A stretch of 64,000 nucleotides of DNA from Sphingopyxis sp. L1A2A (GCF_005502465.1 NZ_SCOT01000012.1:1-64000), one strand, 5' to 3'; numbered from the stretch's first letter, positions 8,472 to 18,490 are shown. Made by a program: numbers and translations. The notes: a model not told the origin generated them from the sequence alone.

Positions 8472-11400
8472 CGTCCTCCTCTGCTCCCATGCGGAACTTT
8501 ATGTCATAATTGATGATGAAATCGAGTTCTTCTTCGGAAAACCCATAATGATCGGCAAAGGCGGCGTCGATTTTGTCGAGGATGTGCTTCACCTGACCTG
8601 AAGAAAACTCCTGATAAATGATTTTCCCTGCTTTGGTCGTGATAGATTTTTCGACCGAAGTGTTAGCCATTTCGGCCATCAATTCTGCGTTGAGCGAGGT
8701 GATTTTCTTTAGCTTTTGGGCATCTTGAATCGCGACATATGGCATCGCATACACATCAGCATAACCGCAATGAAATCCATCCGAAGTCGTTCTCCAAAAC
8801 CAGTAAAATAAGCTGCTGTTCAGCAATGCGATAATGGGTTGCTGGTGATCTTTGAGAAACTTGAATTCTTTGTAATCGTCGGATTTGCCGATGGTGCCGG
8901 TTGGATCAACGAATTTTGGCGTAAAACTCAATGCTTTTATGAAGTATCGCACTATCCGATGGACGAGGAACGGGTTCTCGGTACCGCTTTTGAAGTTTTC
9001 GAGACGTGGACCGTCTATTTTTAAGCGGATTTCCGATTCCAGCGGGGTTGAGAATTTGGAAATAATCGCATCCGCCGAAGTCGGTGCAACCTCTGTGTAT
9101 TTGGTATTTTCAATCAATGCAGGGCGCTCGACTGATTTCCAGCGCCTGTAATCACCAACAAAGATGGTCTCTCGCTCATTTGGACTCTTCTGTGAAATCA
9201 GAATGGATAACCTCTGAGCGACGCCCTCAAAAAGTGAACCGGGCCTCATATCATACGACGAAATCCAAGCAGTAAATTTGCTAGTATATGCGCGCAGATC
9301 GTTGGTACGCGCTGTCGAAACAAGGCTTAGCGGCACTATCAAACTTAACCACCCGACCGGTCGAGTGAGTTGGTATGCGCGCTCTACAAACGGCGCATAC
9401 AAATTTCCGCAAGACAAGGTTTCATACGCCTTCGGCAAAAGGCTGTAGGACTTAACCTTGCTAACCTCGATATAGGGCGGATTTCCTACCAATACATCGA
9501 ATCCGCCGCCGTTGATGATCCCATAAAATTCGATCAACCAATGGAAGGGCTTGTGGCTCTCTTTCCATGCTGCGAGGCTGGCAGTCGCAGCTAGATCGAC
9601 GCCCGCATCAATGCCGTAGTCACTACCAAGGAAACGATCCAGTTGCGCTTCAAGAGTCGCAAGCTGGTTACGCAGTTCGGCTTTGTGATCCGCGCCAACT
9701 GCGCCATGAAGCGCCGTCTGCTGGTCGCGGAACAGGCGGAACGCGGCGTCCAAATCTCGCGCCGCCGCCTCAATCTTCCCAGCACGATCATCAAAGTCGA
9801 ATCCCGATGCCTCGGTCGCGCGGCGGACGTCGGCAATCGACGTGTAACCAATCAGCGTGTTCCCCGCCCTGATATTGAAATCAATATCGGGCAGCGGCTC
9901 GATCTGGTCGGCGCGCTCTAGCTGCGACGCGAGTTTCAGGAACAGACGGAGCTTACAAATCTCAACCGCCTCATCCATAATATCGACGCCGTAAAGATTA
10001 TCGAGTATGATTGATTTGTAGATGAAATAGGGGCGGTTGGGATGACGCTCGATTTGTTCCAGCACCTTGCGGAAATCGGAATAGAGCTGGCGCGGCCCTC
10101 CGCCCTCAGGCGCTGAGTCAACGAATTGCTCCATCCGTTCAAGGCAGGCGTCATACAAATCATAGAGGATGCCGAGCGCGGCGAACAGGAATGCCCCTGA
10201 TCCGCAGGCGGGATCAAGCACCTTGATCGCCGATATGCCTTTCCAGAATGCACGGACAAGATCGGGGCTTTCGGCATATTGGATCGCATCGCGGGCGAAC
10301 TGGCGAATATCGAGGTTATGGGTGATGAAATCTTCAATAGAGGCAATTTCGCCAGCTGCTGTTCTAGCCTTAATTGCTTCGTAACGTTCGCGTCGCGCGA
10401 CGACTTCGCGCCAAATTTCGCTAGGCAGGCCGTGCGTTGCTGGCGCGGTCTTGTTCCAGTCGCCACGCTTTGCCACTTCAGCCATGCCCGCCGCGATGTT
10501 CGCGGGCAGCGGTTCATTTGCCCCGTGCTTTACTGACTTGTAGATATAGGTGTCGGCATTTTCGGACAGCATCCGCCACACCGAGCTCCCGGCATCAAAC
10601 GCCACTTTGTCGTGGGTCAACGCATTCTGGAACAGCCAGGGGATGACGGTATTCTTGGTGATATAGTCGGTGATGTCTTCCTTGGTATAATAAGCCCCCA
10701 TCTGCTTCTGGTTGATATATTTCTCGAATATATGGCCCAGGATGTCGGGGTTGATCTCGCGCCCATCGGCACGTTCGATCGCGCGGGTGTCGAGCGTCCA
10801 TTCATATTGATCGAAGAAGTTGAATACGCCCTCAAACGCGGCGTCGGCGATGGCGATAGTGTTGCCATCCACTTCCAACGCGTGGGGCTCAAACAGGCCG
10901 CCGTTCAGATAGGGGATGTTGCCGAGTAACCTGGCCGTTTCCGCGTCTCTCGCATCCTTCGGCGTGGCAAGGCCGCCGTGGAAGAGTTTGAGAAGGAACG
11001 CGCGGTAGAAACTGTGGAACTGATCTTCGCCATTGGTGGCGCGGACGGACGTAAGGCGGTTTTTCAGATAATTGATGTCGCCATCCAGAAAGCCCTTTTT
11101 CTGGATAAAATAGACAAACATCAACCGGTTGAGCATCAACGAGGCGTACCATTGCCGGTCGGACACGTTTGCCAATCCGTCTATGAAACCAAGGAAGCGG
11201 TCATGCTGCTGCTTGAAGGCTTCGTAGAACCGCTTGGTAATCTTCTCACGGTCGAACGCATCGCGCATCCGAAGTGTGGTTCCGGCGAGGGTCAAACCCT
11301 CTTCCTCGCTGAGTGCAAACGCGATGTGATCGAGTTTCTGGATCAGAGCATCGGGCGCACTTGCGGCAAGCCAAGTATGTTCGCGGAACGCGGCAGGCTT

Positions 11401-11718
11401 GCCCTTCTCGCGCGCAACCCACTGCCATATTTGTTTGGTTTTCGCCGGGTCGGCGAAAATAATCAGATGCTCGTAGGCGAGCTTGGCAATCTCGCGCTCA
11501 ATCCGCTGGCGGGTATTGCGATCCGGTTCGGTGGCACAGACAAAGATGCGGACACCGCGTTTCTCGGCGACAGGAGCCAGCGCATATTGTGTGCCGCTCA
11601 CTTCCACGACTTCGCTGTGGCGCGATGCTGGACGGTCCCAGCCCAGCTCTTCGATAAATAGGGTCGCGAAATCGAACGCTCTAAGGTGCGTAGTGGCTGC
11701 CGCTTTATTGAGTGCCAT
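8461..11718 (-). CDS. Eco57I-like N6-adenine DNA methyltransferase
   Basis: A 1085-aa class I S-adenosylmethionine-dependent DNA methyltransferase. Motif I, LDPACGSGAFLF, is at about 501-512 and the catalytic NPPY at 746-749, giving N6-adenine specificity. An MGAYYTKEDI stretch near 340 is typical of large Eco57I/PglX-type enzymes just before the catalytic core. The C-terminal 300 residues probably form the target recognition domain. No clear PD-(D/E)XK nuclease is visible in the N-terminal 150 residues, although this part is unassigned. Its ATG follows the helicase stop by a single base. In the operon it would mark self DNA while the helicase-nuclease attacks unmarked DNA, as in BREX and DISARM; this is inference. 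Confidence 0.9.
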   Translation of the reverse strand: MALNKAAATTHLRAFDFATLFIEELGWDRPASRHSEVVEVSGTQYALAPVAEKRGVRIFVCATEPDRNTRQRIEREIAKLAYEHLIIFADPAKTKQIWQWVAREKGKPAAFREHTWLAASAPDALIQKLDHIAFALSEEEGLTLAGTTLRMRDAFDREKITKRFYEAFKQQHDRFLGFIDGLANVSDRQWYASLMLNRLMFVYFIQKKGFLDGDINYLKNRLTSVRATNGEDQFHSFYRAFLLKLFHGGLATPKDARDAETARLLGNIPYLNGGLFEPHALEVDGNTIAIADAAFEGVFNFFDQYEWTLDTRAIERADGREINPDILGHIFEKYINQKQMGAYYTKEDITDYITKNTVIPWLFQNALTHDKVAFDAGSSVWRMLSENADTYIYKSVKHGANEPLPANIAAGMAEVAKRGDWNKTAPATHGLPSEIWREVVARRERYEAIKARTAAGEIASIEDFITHNLDIRQFARDAIQYAESPDLVRAFWKGISAIKVLDPACGSGAFLFAALGILYDLYDACLERMEQFVDSAPEGGGPRQLYSDFRKVLEQIERHPNRPYFIYKSIILDNLYGVDIMDEAVEICKLRLFLKLASQLERADQIEPLPDIDFNIRAGNTLIGYTSIADVRRATEASGFDFDDRAGKIEAAARDLDAAFRLFRDQQTALHGAVGADHKAELRNQLATLEAQLDRFLGSDYGIDAGVDLAATASLAAWKESHKPFHWLIEFYGIINGGGFDVLVGNPPYIEVSKVKSYSLLPKAYETLSCGNLYAPFVERAYQLTRPVGWLSLIVPLSLVSTARTNDLRAYTSKFTAWISSYDMRPGSLFEGVAQRLSILISQKSPNERETIFVGDYRRWKSVERPALIENTKYTEVAPTSADAIISKFSTPLESEIRLKIDGPRLENFKSGTENPFLVHRIVRYFIKALSFTPKFVDPTGTIGKSDDYKEFKFLKDHQQPIIALLNSSLFYWFWRTTSDGFHCGYADVYAMPYVAIQDAQKLKKITSLNAELMAEMANTSVEKSITTKAGKIIYQEFSSGQVKHILDKIDAAFADHYGFSEEELDFIINYDIKFRMGAEEDDAE

Positions 11719-11719
11719 A

Positions 11720-14700
11720 TTAGCCCTTTAATCCCATCGAGCAGACGATCCGCATGTCATTCTGTGTGTCACCCTTGTCCTGCTTCATGCACAAGCGACC
11801 ATCCTCACGGAAGGCGATGACCATTTCGGCGAGCTTGGTGTCGCTGATCCCGGTTTTTAGCTGGCGATTGAGCGCATCAATTGTCGATTGAAACAAGGGA
11901 AACTCGTAAATATCACCCATCGCCTTTTCTACATCGCGAACGAAGTGTTCGGTAACGAACAGACTGCGCGCGTTGCCCTGGTCGGTAACCCAGCGTTTCA
12001 GGCGGTCATAGGTCTTGAAGCGTGCGCCAGACGGGCGACCAAGCGCGCCGTGTGTAGTCCGCTCTTCCTGCATCAAATGCTCCACTCCTTTCCGCACGAT
12101 GTCGTGATGGAAATCGGTGCGCTCCAGCGCAGGTTCCTCAGGGCCGCACTCTGCAGCGCGGAGAATCGCCAGCGGGGATTGGGTGAGGATTTCGCCATCC
12201 CGCGCCATCCATGCCAACGCATCATTGTCATCCGGAGTGCGGAGATAGACCAACGCGCCTTCTTTAGCGTCGGGCTGCTGCGGAATTGCTTTAGTGGCGA
12301 AAACGACGTCGGGCATATCCTCGACAGCTTTTTGAAGCTTTGGATTGTCCTTGATCGCGTTTTGCCAAATCTGAAAAGCGTAGGAAGCGAGATCGACTTC
12401 GCCATCATCGTCACCATCGAGAATGCCAGATTTCTCACTATACAGATCTTGGATAGGGTTCTTGTGATCGTCGTCCTCAAAAAACGCTTCGTCTGAGCCG
12501 ACGACTTCCTGATTCTCCTTGAGTCTTTCACGGACTCGGGCGCGAAGACGAATGATCCGTTCCACGCCTTCGGCCGGCAGGAACGAATAACAGTTGATCG
12601 TATTGGCCTGCTGCCCGATCCGATCCACGCGACCTGCACGCTGGATCAGCCGAATGATTGCCCAAGGCAGGTCAAAGTTGACGATGGTGGAGCAATCCTG
12701 AAGGTTCTGACCTTCTGAAAGAACATCAGTGGCGATCAGGATACGAAGCTCGCCGTCGACGTTTGCTACATGCTCTTTCTTGTTAGATTTAGGACTAAAT
12801 CTCCATGCCAGCCGAGTGGGGCTCTCGGATTGGCCCGTGACAGCAGAGATGGCCGTAACACCCGTCTTTTTGAGCGCAGTCTCAAGGTAGCGTGCGGTAT
12901 CAGCGAACTGAGTGAAGATCAGCAGTTTGTCGTGGGGGTGATCGACACGGACAAGATCAATCAAAGCGCGGAGCTTGGTGTCGCGGTCTTCTGCCCAAGC
13001 GCCACAATGACGCAGCACTTCGCGCAGTGCATCAACGTCGGCTACGAGGTCGCTGTGGAGTGAGCGGTGAAAGAGGGCAGCCTTCAACCATTTGAAGCGG
13101 CGGGCTTTCGCATTAGAATAGACGCCGTAAATGTGCGCGGCCTGCGCCTGCAGCCGGTCCATTTCTGTAGAGGCGATGGTCGTTTCTTCCTCGCCTTCCG
13201 CAAACTCACCATTCTCGAACAGTGTGCCAGCGGCTTCAGAGTCCGCGTCTTCGTCTGTCAAATCGAGCAATTCTGCGTCCTGCGTCCCAATCGGGACAGG
13301 CAGGTCATTTTCAAGCGCGTGAAGATAAACGAGGTTGCGCATGACGTGGCGTTCAATCGACTGGATGAATGCGGGTCCGCCGCTTTCAAGCCGCTTGAAC
13401 AGGTTTGTCCGGCAAAAACCCATCAACCGGATACCGGCTCGGCCAAGCCCGTCCATAGTCCGGCCTTCATCGGCTGTCGGCGGATGAGCGGGGTCTGCGG
13501 CCAGATAGTTCGCAAGGCCGTAGCGAGGCAATTTCAGTCCATCGACCGCCGATACCACCGCATCCGAATAGGCTCTGGCATAAGGATCGTCGGGATCGCT
13601 ATCGTCAATTTCAAACTTCACGGATTTAGGCTGGCGCACCGGGAAATATGATCGTGTGCCGTCGGCAAAGGTGATGAATTTCCGGCCATTGGCTTCATCG
13701 GTCTGGGCATAGTTTTGCAGAATGAATCCGCGTGTGCGTCGGATCATGTAAAGCCGCATAAGCTCCCGCCAGTCGTCGATCTGGTCGCTTTTCTCGAACG
13801 CCGGGAGTGAGCGCACCGCGCATTGATGCTTGCGGACAAATTCGGTTTCCCCGCCAATGGCGCGGATCATCGCCTCGGGTCGAACGCCGATATCTTGGTC
13901 GTCCTCAATGAACAGCCTGAGCTGCGAGGAAAGGTCGATGAACGACTTGTTGTATGGCGTGGCAGACAGCAAGACGCAGCGGCTGTCATTGGATCGGACA
14001 TAATCCTCAATTGCTTTGTAGCGTTTGCCCTCACGATTACGCAGGTTGTGGCTCTCGTCGATCAGGACCGTTCGGTAACGCTTCAATTCCTTCAATTCGG
14101 ACTCGACGCGCGAAAGCGAGATGATTTTGGCGTTGAGTTCATATGTCTCAACATAGTCGTGCCACATATCGAGGAGGTTCTTGGGGCAGATAATCAGGCT
14201 ACGGCCGTCAACCTCCTCAACGATTTTAAGAAGGGCTGACGCCATTATGGATTTGCCAAGGCCGACGACATCGCCAATCACCACGCCACCACGCTTATTT
14301 AGGTGGTGGGCTGCCACTTTAACGGCGCTGGTCTGGAAATCGAACAGCTTGTCGCCAAAAATCCGGGGAATGCGAAACTCCGATTGACCATGCCGCGCCT
14401 CTCGCGCGAGGTGATAAGCCATCTTCAAATAGACATGGTAAGGTTCAAGTAGCTTCTCCCCCGCCCAGCTTTCTTCGATAATCGTCGCAAGCTCTTCCGA
14501 AATGTCGATGCACCAGCGGTCGTTCCAGCGATCTTCAAACCATGCCGCCAGCTTGTCGCAAGCATCGTGATCCATCACATCAACATTCAGCTCGCCTTGT
14601 AGCGAAAGGCCGGCAAAGGTCAGATTGCTGCTGCCGACAAACCCCACTTTCGGATTGATCGGGTCCGAACGGTGCAGCAGGTAGAGCTTGGCGTGTAGCT

Positions 14701-15163
14701 GATGCTTTAAGAATAGCTTTACGGTCACTTTCCCGCCGCGAATTTGCCGAGCCAGTCGCCGCAGACCGGCTTCGTCATCATTGCTAGGTGCGCCAAGAGC
14801 AAGCTGTGCGCGGAACTCCTCGGCCAGTTCCTTTTTCAATTCCAAGGCTCGAGCGTTGTCGATCCCATCATCATGATAAGCGGTTGCCAGCTTTTCGCGC
14901 AGTCCCCGCTCAGGTGATTTATGCATGCCGACTAGAAGGCGACAAGCATTGCCATCCTGACCCGACCAACGTTCAATATGTTGGTCGATTTTGCGCCATC
15001 CTCGTAGATTGAAGTAGCCAACACAGAAATCGGCCCTTTCAGATACGGACAGAACCTTGCTGAGTTCGGGCAGCAGAGCCTTATCGATATTATCAAAAAT
15101 TCTCGGCAAAATACCCTCCCAGCATCCCGCCGTAGTATCTCGATTTTCAGGAATTGCCAGCAA
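11720..15163 (-). CDS. HKD (phospholipase D-like) nuclease fused to SNF2-type helicase
   Basis: A 1147-aa fusion protein. The N-terminal third has a PLD-like nuclease domain with HAKLYLL at about 157-163 and GFVGSSNLT near 174-182, one HKD-type half site. A superfamily 2 SNF2-like helicase follows: GLGKS at 301-305 (motif I), IDESHN near 368 (II), LSATPYN (III), TDVLSEGQNLQ (V) and QRAGRVDRIGQ (VI). The C-terminal 250 residues are acidic and helical. It is the first gene of the operon. The start is uncertain: the longest frame begins with TTG and has no ribosome binding site at the right distance. The likely role is ATP-driven translocation on and cutting of foreign DNA. Confidence 0.88.
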   Translation of the reverse strand: MLAIPENRDTTAGCWEGILPRIFDNIDKALLPELSKVLSVSERADFCVGYFNLRGWRKIDQHIERWSGQDGNACRLLVGMHKSPERGLREKLATAYHDDGIDNARALELKKELAEEFRAQLALGAPSNDDEAGLRRLARQIRGGKVTVKLFLKHQLHAKLYLLHRSDPINPKVGFVGSSNLTFAGLSLQGELNVDVMDHDACDKLAAWFEDRWNDRWCIDISEELATIIEESWAGEKLLEPYHVYLKMAYHLAREARHGQSEFRIPRIFGDKLFDFQTSAVKVAAHHLNKRGGVVIGDVVGLGKSIMASALLKIVEEVDGRSLIICPKNLLDMWHDYVETYELNAKIISLSRVESELKELKRYRTVLIDESHNLRNREGKRYKAIEDYVRSNDSRCVLLSATPYNKSFIDLSSQLRLFIEDDQDIGVRPEAMIRAIGGETEFVRKHQCAVRSLPAFEKSDQIDDWRELMRLYMIRRTRGFILQNYAQTDEANGRKFITFADGTRSYFPVRQPKSVKFEIDDSDPDDPYARAYSDAVVSAVDGLKLPRYGLANYLAADPAHPPTADEGRTMDGLGRAGIRLMGFCRTNLFKRLESGGPAFIQSIERHVMRNLVYLHALENDLPVPIGTQDAELLDLTDEDADSEAAGTLFENGEFAEGEEETTIASTEMDRLQAQAAHIYGVYSNAKARRFKWLKAALFHRSLHSDLVADVDALREVLRHCGAWAEDRDTKLRALIDLVRVDHPHDKLLIFTQFADTARYLETALKKTGVTAISAVTGQSESPTRLAWRFSPKSNKKEHVANVDGELRILIATDVLSEGQNLQDCSTIVNFDLPWAIIRLIQRAGRVDRIGQQANTINCYSFLPAEGVERIIRLRARVRERLKENQEVVGSDEAFFEDDDHKNPIQDLYSEKSGILDGDDDGEVDLASYAFQIWQNAIKDNPKLQKAVEDMPDVVFATKAIPQQPDAKEGALVYLRTPDDNDALAWMARDGEILTQSPLAILRAAECGPEEPALERTDFHHDIVRKGVEHLMQEERTTHGALGRPSGARFKTYDRLKRWVTDQGNARSLFVTEHFVRDVEKAMGDIYEFPLFQSTIDALNRQLKTGISDTKLAEMVIAFREDGRLCMKQDKGDTQNDMRIVCSMGLKG

Positions 15164-15341
15164 CCGGGCGAGAAATAGACACTCCTATGTGCTCTTGCGC
15201 AACCAACACTCATTGGGCGTCGAAAAGACGACGACTCCCAATCCGCCGCAGCCCGGTATATGAGCGACTATGCGGGAAGGTGGCGCTGCTGGGCGGTTAC
15301 ACCAATCACCATATCGGTGGCGTCTAGGGATTCATTCGACG

Positions 15342-15355
15342 CAAACAAATGTTTG
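15342..15355. promoter_or_regulatory. Palindrome in the divergent intergenic region
   Basis: CAAAC-AAAT-GTTTG at 15342-15355 is a perfect 5-bp inverted repeat 13 nt before the ATG of the HEPN-like gene and about 180 nt upstream of the divergent defence operon. It may be an operator; no cognate regulator is visible nearby. Confidence 0.3.
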
Positions 15356-15368
15356 ATATGGGCGCGAC

Positions 15369-15839
15369 ATGCCGAACGACGTCAAATCATATCCCGGCGA
15401 GAACGCCGGTCCAATTTCACTTCGATTGCTCGCGGACCAATATCGACGAGCCGCGGCAGTACTTCGAGACAGCGGTCAGCGTGGTCAACCGATGAGCTGG
15501 GCACCTTTCCGCCTCACCGCCGTGCAGGCGATTGAATTATATCTGACAGCGTTTCTTCTCCATCGCGGCTGCAGCGCGATCGAGGTGAGGCGCATGGGGC
15601 ACCATCTTGGATTGAGGGCGGAAGCAGCGGCGGCAGCTGGGTTGCAACTGCGGAAACGGACGAACGAGCATCTCGCTTCTCTGAGCGATTCGCGTGAGTA
15701 TCTAATTACCAGGTATTGCCCCGACGGCCTTGAATCTGCGTCTCAGATCAACCGCCTCACCGCAACACTCGCGGAGGTTACTCACAAAACGGCAGTCGTC
15801 GGTGCATCATTCCCGAGCCAATCGAGCATCGATCGCTAA
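15369..15839 (+). CDS. HEPN-like small protein
   Basis: A 156-aa soluble protein, divergent from the defence operon. Residues about 50-115 look like a HEPN-type four-helix domain: LTAVQAIELYLTAFLL, then RRMGHHLG where R-x4-H spacing matches the HEPN RNase motif, followed by a helical segment ending in a REYLITRYCPD-like stretch. Proteins of this look are frequent as conserved hypotheticals in alphaproteobacteria. The Arg-His pair may be coincidence, because in HEPN toxins the motif usually sits later in the domain. Its place beside the defence genes is suggestive, but its composition is closer to the core genome. Confidence 0.6.
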   Translation: MPNDVKSYPGENAGPISLRLLADQYRRAAAVLRDSGQRGQPMSWAPFRLTAVQAIELYLTAFLLHRGCSAIEVRRMGHHLGLRAEAAAAAGLQLRKRTNEHLASLSDSREYLITRYCPDGLESASQINRLTATLAEVTHKTAVVGASFPSQSSIDR

Positions 15840-16411
15840 TTACCGACGCATCCCGCCTTGCTGTTGTGGCGCTCCCCACTGCGAGCAACTGACTGCAACC
15901 TGCCTAACCAGCCCCCAGCCACAACCAAAAGACTTCGGCCCTGGGGGCCCCGGCTCAGGAAAGGTGATCCTTAGGGGCCCCGAATTTCGGCGAAATTGGC
16001 CCCCAAATTTGCCAACGCAATACCGCGCGCGAGCGGGCACAACGCTGAATAACAACGCTTTTAAGACCGTGCATTGCGTAAATGTGAGTCCTAGCAACGA
16101 AATTTGGCCCAAAACATGTCGGCTGTGGACGGACGGTATTTAAAATCGGCGATCACGGTTTTCAGCGACTTTTTCTCCGAAATGGCGCCGGACGAGATGT
16201 GAGTCCTTAGTTCGGTCAGTCCTCGGCTACGGGGGCCAAAAAATTCTAGCCGAAAAATTACACTATATTTCAATTAACTAAGGTCTAAAAGTCGGTCCTG
16301 TAAGCGCACCATATTCCCGTTCTTGCGCGTTCCGCCGCTATGCTGTCATGGTCAGCGCCAGCATAAGATATTTGCTTATGCTGTGTTAAGCCTCTAATAC
16401 GGCGGGTGAGC
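15840..16411. other. Gene-free junction between island and core genome
   Basis: There is no gene in these 572 bases. They contain GGGGCCCC-rich stretches (15950-15985), repeated copies of a CGAAATT(T)GGCCC-like word (about 15990-16000 and 16098-16108) and a near repeat of ATGTGAGTCCT at about 16082 and 16197. Base composition changes from mixed to strongly GC-rich at about 16,400. I take it as the scar or edge of the accessory island. Confidence 0.4.
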
Positions 16412-18445
16412 ATGACCTGGTTTCGCAAACCCGATAGTCCCGATCCGATCGTCGTCGCGGCGCCCCTTGCGCCGCCGGGCGCGCCCGTTTTCGACGCGCC
16501 GCCGCCGGTCGTCCCCGAAACGCGGCGGCGCAAATGGCTGCGCCGGATCTCGCGCGGTTTTGCGATTTTTTGCATCATCTTCATCCTGCTCATCGGCTGG
16601 CTGGCGCTCACCGCGCCTTTGTCCAAATCGCTCGAACCGATCGCGCCGCCGCAGATCACCCTGCTCGCGTCCGACGGCACCCCGATCGCGCGGATCGGGG
16701 CGATCGTCGATACGCCGGTCAAGGCGAGCGCGCTGCCCCGGCATGTCACCGGCGCGTTTCTCGCGATCGAGGACCGGCGCTTTTACACGCATTGGGGCGT
16801 AGATCCGCGCAGCATCGCGCGCGCGGTATGGAGCAATGTCACCGGCGGCCGGACGCAGGGCGGCAGCACGATCACCCAGCAGCTGGCGAAATTCACCTTC
16901 CTGACCCCGAAACGCACGCTCGGGCGCAAGGCGCGCGAGGCGCTGATCGCCTTCTGGCTCGAAGCGTGGCTGACCAAGGACGAGATCCTCGAACGCTATC
17001 TGTCGAACGCCTATTTCGGCGACAACACTTATGGTTTGCGCGCTGCGTCGCTGCATTATTTCTATCGTCAGCCCGAGAAACTGACCCCGGCGCAGGCCGC
17101 GATGCTGGCGGGGCTGGTGCAGGCGCCGTCGCGGCTGGCGCCGACCAAGAACCCCGATCTGGCGGAAAAGCGGATGAAGCTGGTGCTGGATGCGATGGTC
17201 GCAACCGGCTATCTGTCCGAGCAGGAGCGAAAGGCGCTGCGCACCCCGCGCATCGATGTGCGGTCGCGGAACACCTTGCCAACGGGGACCTATTTCGCCG
17301 ATTGGGCACTGCCCGAGGCGCGCAAGCTCAGCGACGTCGGCTATTCGCGGCAGACGATCAAGACGACGCTCGACGCGCGATTGCAAGCGGTGGCGCGGCG
17401 CGTCACCAGTCGCGCCGGGGTCGGGCAGGCGCAGGTGGCGCTGGTTGCGATGCGCCCCAATGGCGAAGTCGTCGCGATGGTCGGCGGCAAGGATTATGCG
17501 GCGTCGCCGTTCAATCGGGTGACGCAGGCGCGGCGCCAGCCGGGGTCGACCTTCAAACTCTTCGTCTATCTCGCCGCGCTGCGCGCCGGATGGGAGCCCG
17601 ACGACGTGATCGACAACCAGCCGATCGAAACCGGCTCGTACCGCCCGAAAAATTCGGGCGGCGCCTATTCGAAAACGATCACGCTGGAGGATGCGTTCGC
17701 GACGTCGAGCAATGTCGCGGCGGTGCGGCTGTTGCGCGAGGTCGGTGACGACAAGGTGATCGACATGGCGCGCGACCTGGGCGTCACCGCGCCGATGACC
17801 AAGGGCGACCCCAGCCTGGCGCTCGGCACGTCGAGCATGACCCTGCTCGAACTGACCGCCGCCTATGCCGCGGTCGCCGCGAACAGCTATCCGGTCGTCC
17901 CGCATGCGTTCGCGGGCGAGGACAAGGGCTGGTTCGAAAATCTGATTTCGGGGCCGAGCCGCTTTGGGTCGGGCGTCCATGACGCGATCGAACAGATGCT
18001 GCGCGCCGCGGTCAACCGCGGCACCGGCCGCGCCGCGCGGCTGCCGCAGGCGAATTTCGGCAAGACCGGGACCAGTCAGGACAATCGCGATGCGCTGTTC
18101 GTCGGCTATGCCAATGGCTTGGTGGTCGGGGTGTGGATCGGCAACGACGATAATTCGCCGCTACGCGGCATTTCGGGCGGCGGGCTGCCGGCGCGGATGT
18201 GGCGCGATTTCATGACCCAGGCATCGGGACAGAAAGCCGCGCCGCCGCGCCCGACCAACCCGCGCGGCCCGGTCGAACCGCAAGACATTCCCGACATCGG
18301 CGAGATTCCGATCGGCGACAACAGCAGCGTCGGGATCGACGGCGGCGACGCGGTGATCTCGACCGAAATCAACGGCAGCCGCATCGATTTGCGCCTGCCG
18401 ATCCCGAAAGAAACGCCCGCGGCGCCGGTGCCCGAGCCGCGGTGA
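16412..18445 (+). CDS. mrcA: Class A penicillin-binding protein (PBP1a type)
   Basis: A 677-aa bifunctional peptidoglycan synthase. After a Pro-rich cytoplasmic tail and one membrane anchor at about residues 48-68, the glycosyltransferase-51 domain shows EDRRFYTHWG at 120-129 and GGSTITQQLAK near 150. The transpeptidase domain has STFK (Ser379, Lys382), SSN at about 432-434 and KTGTS near 551. The C-terminus is a Pro-rich, acidic tail. It polymerises and cross-links glycan strands at the inner membrane. I chose ATG 16412, preceded by GGTGAG, over the GTG two codons upstream. It appears to be a single-gene unit, followed by a long inverted repeat. It could equally be named pbpC-like, but the usual PbpC C-terminal domain is not evident. 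Confidence 0.93.
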   Translation: MTWFRKPDSPDPIVVAAPLAPPGAPVFDAPPPVVPETRRRKWLRRISRGFAIFCIIFILLIGWLALTAPLSKSLEPIAPPQITLLASDGTPIARIGAIVDTPVKASALPRHVTGAFLAIEDRRFYTHWGVDPRSIARAVWSNVTGGRTQGGSTITQQLAKFTFLTPKRTLGRKAREALIAFWLEAWLTKDEILERYLSNAYFGDNTYGLRAASLHYFYRQPEKLTPAQAAMLAGLVQAPSRLAPTKNPDLAEKRMKLVLDAMVATGYLSEQERKALRTPRIDVRSRNTLPTGTYFADWALPEARKLSDVGYSRQTIKTTLDARLQAVARRVTSRAGVGQAQVALVAMRPNGEVVAMVGGKDYAASPFNRVTQARRQPGSTFKLFVYLAALRAGWEPDDVIDNQPIETGSYRPKNSGGAYSKTITLEDAFATSSNVAAVRLLREVGDDKVIDMARDLGVTAPMTKGDPSLALGTSSMTLLELTAAYAAVAANSYPVVPHAFAGEDKGWFENLISGPSRFGSGVHDAIEQMLRAAVNRGTGRAARLPQANFGKTGTSQDNRDALFVGYANGLVVGVWIGNDDNSPLRGISGGGLPARMWRDFMTQASGQKAAPPRPTNPRGPVEPQDIPDIGEIPIGDNSSVGIDGGDAVISTEINGSRIDLRLPIPKETPAAPVPEPR

Positions 18446-18490
18446 GGGGACGGCGGTGCAGTCCGGTGTTGACGGGGGCGGACCCCCGTG

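Noticed and set aside
4801-15163. Calling the defence operon DISARM or BREX
   Set aside because: DISARM needs DrmA/DrmB and BREX needs PglZ plus BrxC/BrxL; none is present in the window.
16394-17980. Minus-strand frame of 528 codons opposite the penicillin-binding protein
   Set aside because: Antisense to a gene with all class A PBP motifs.
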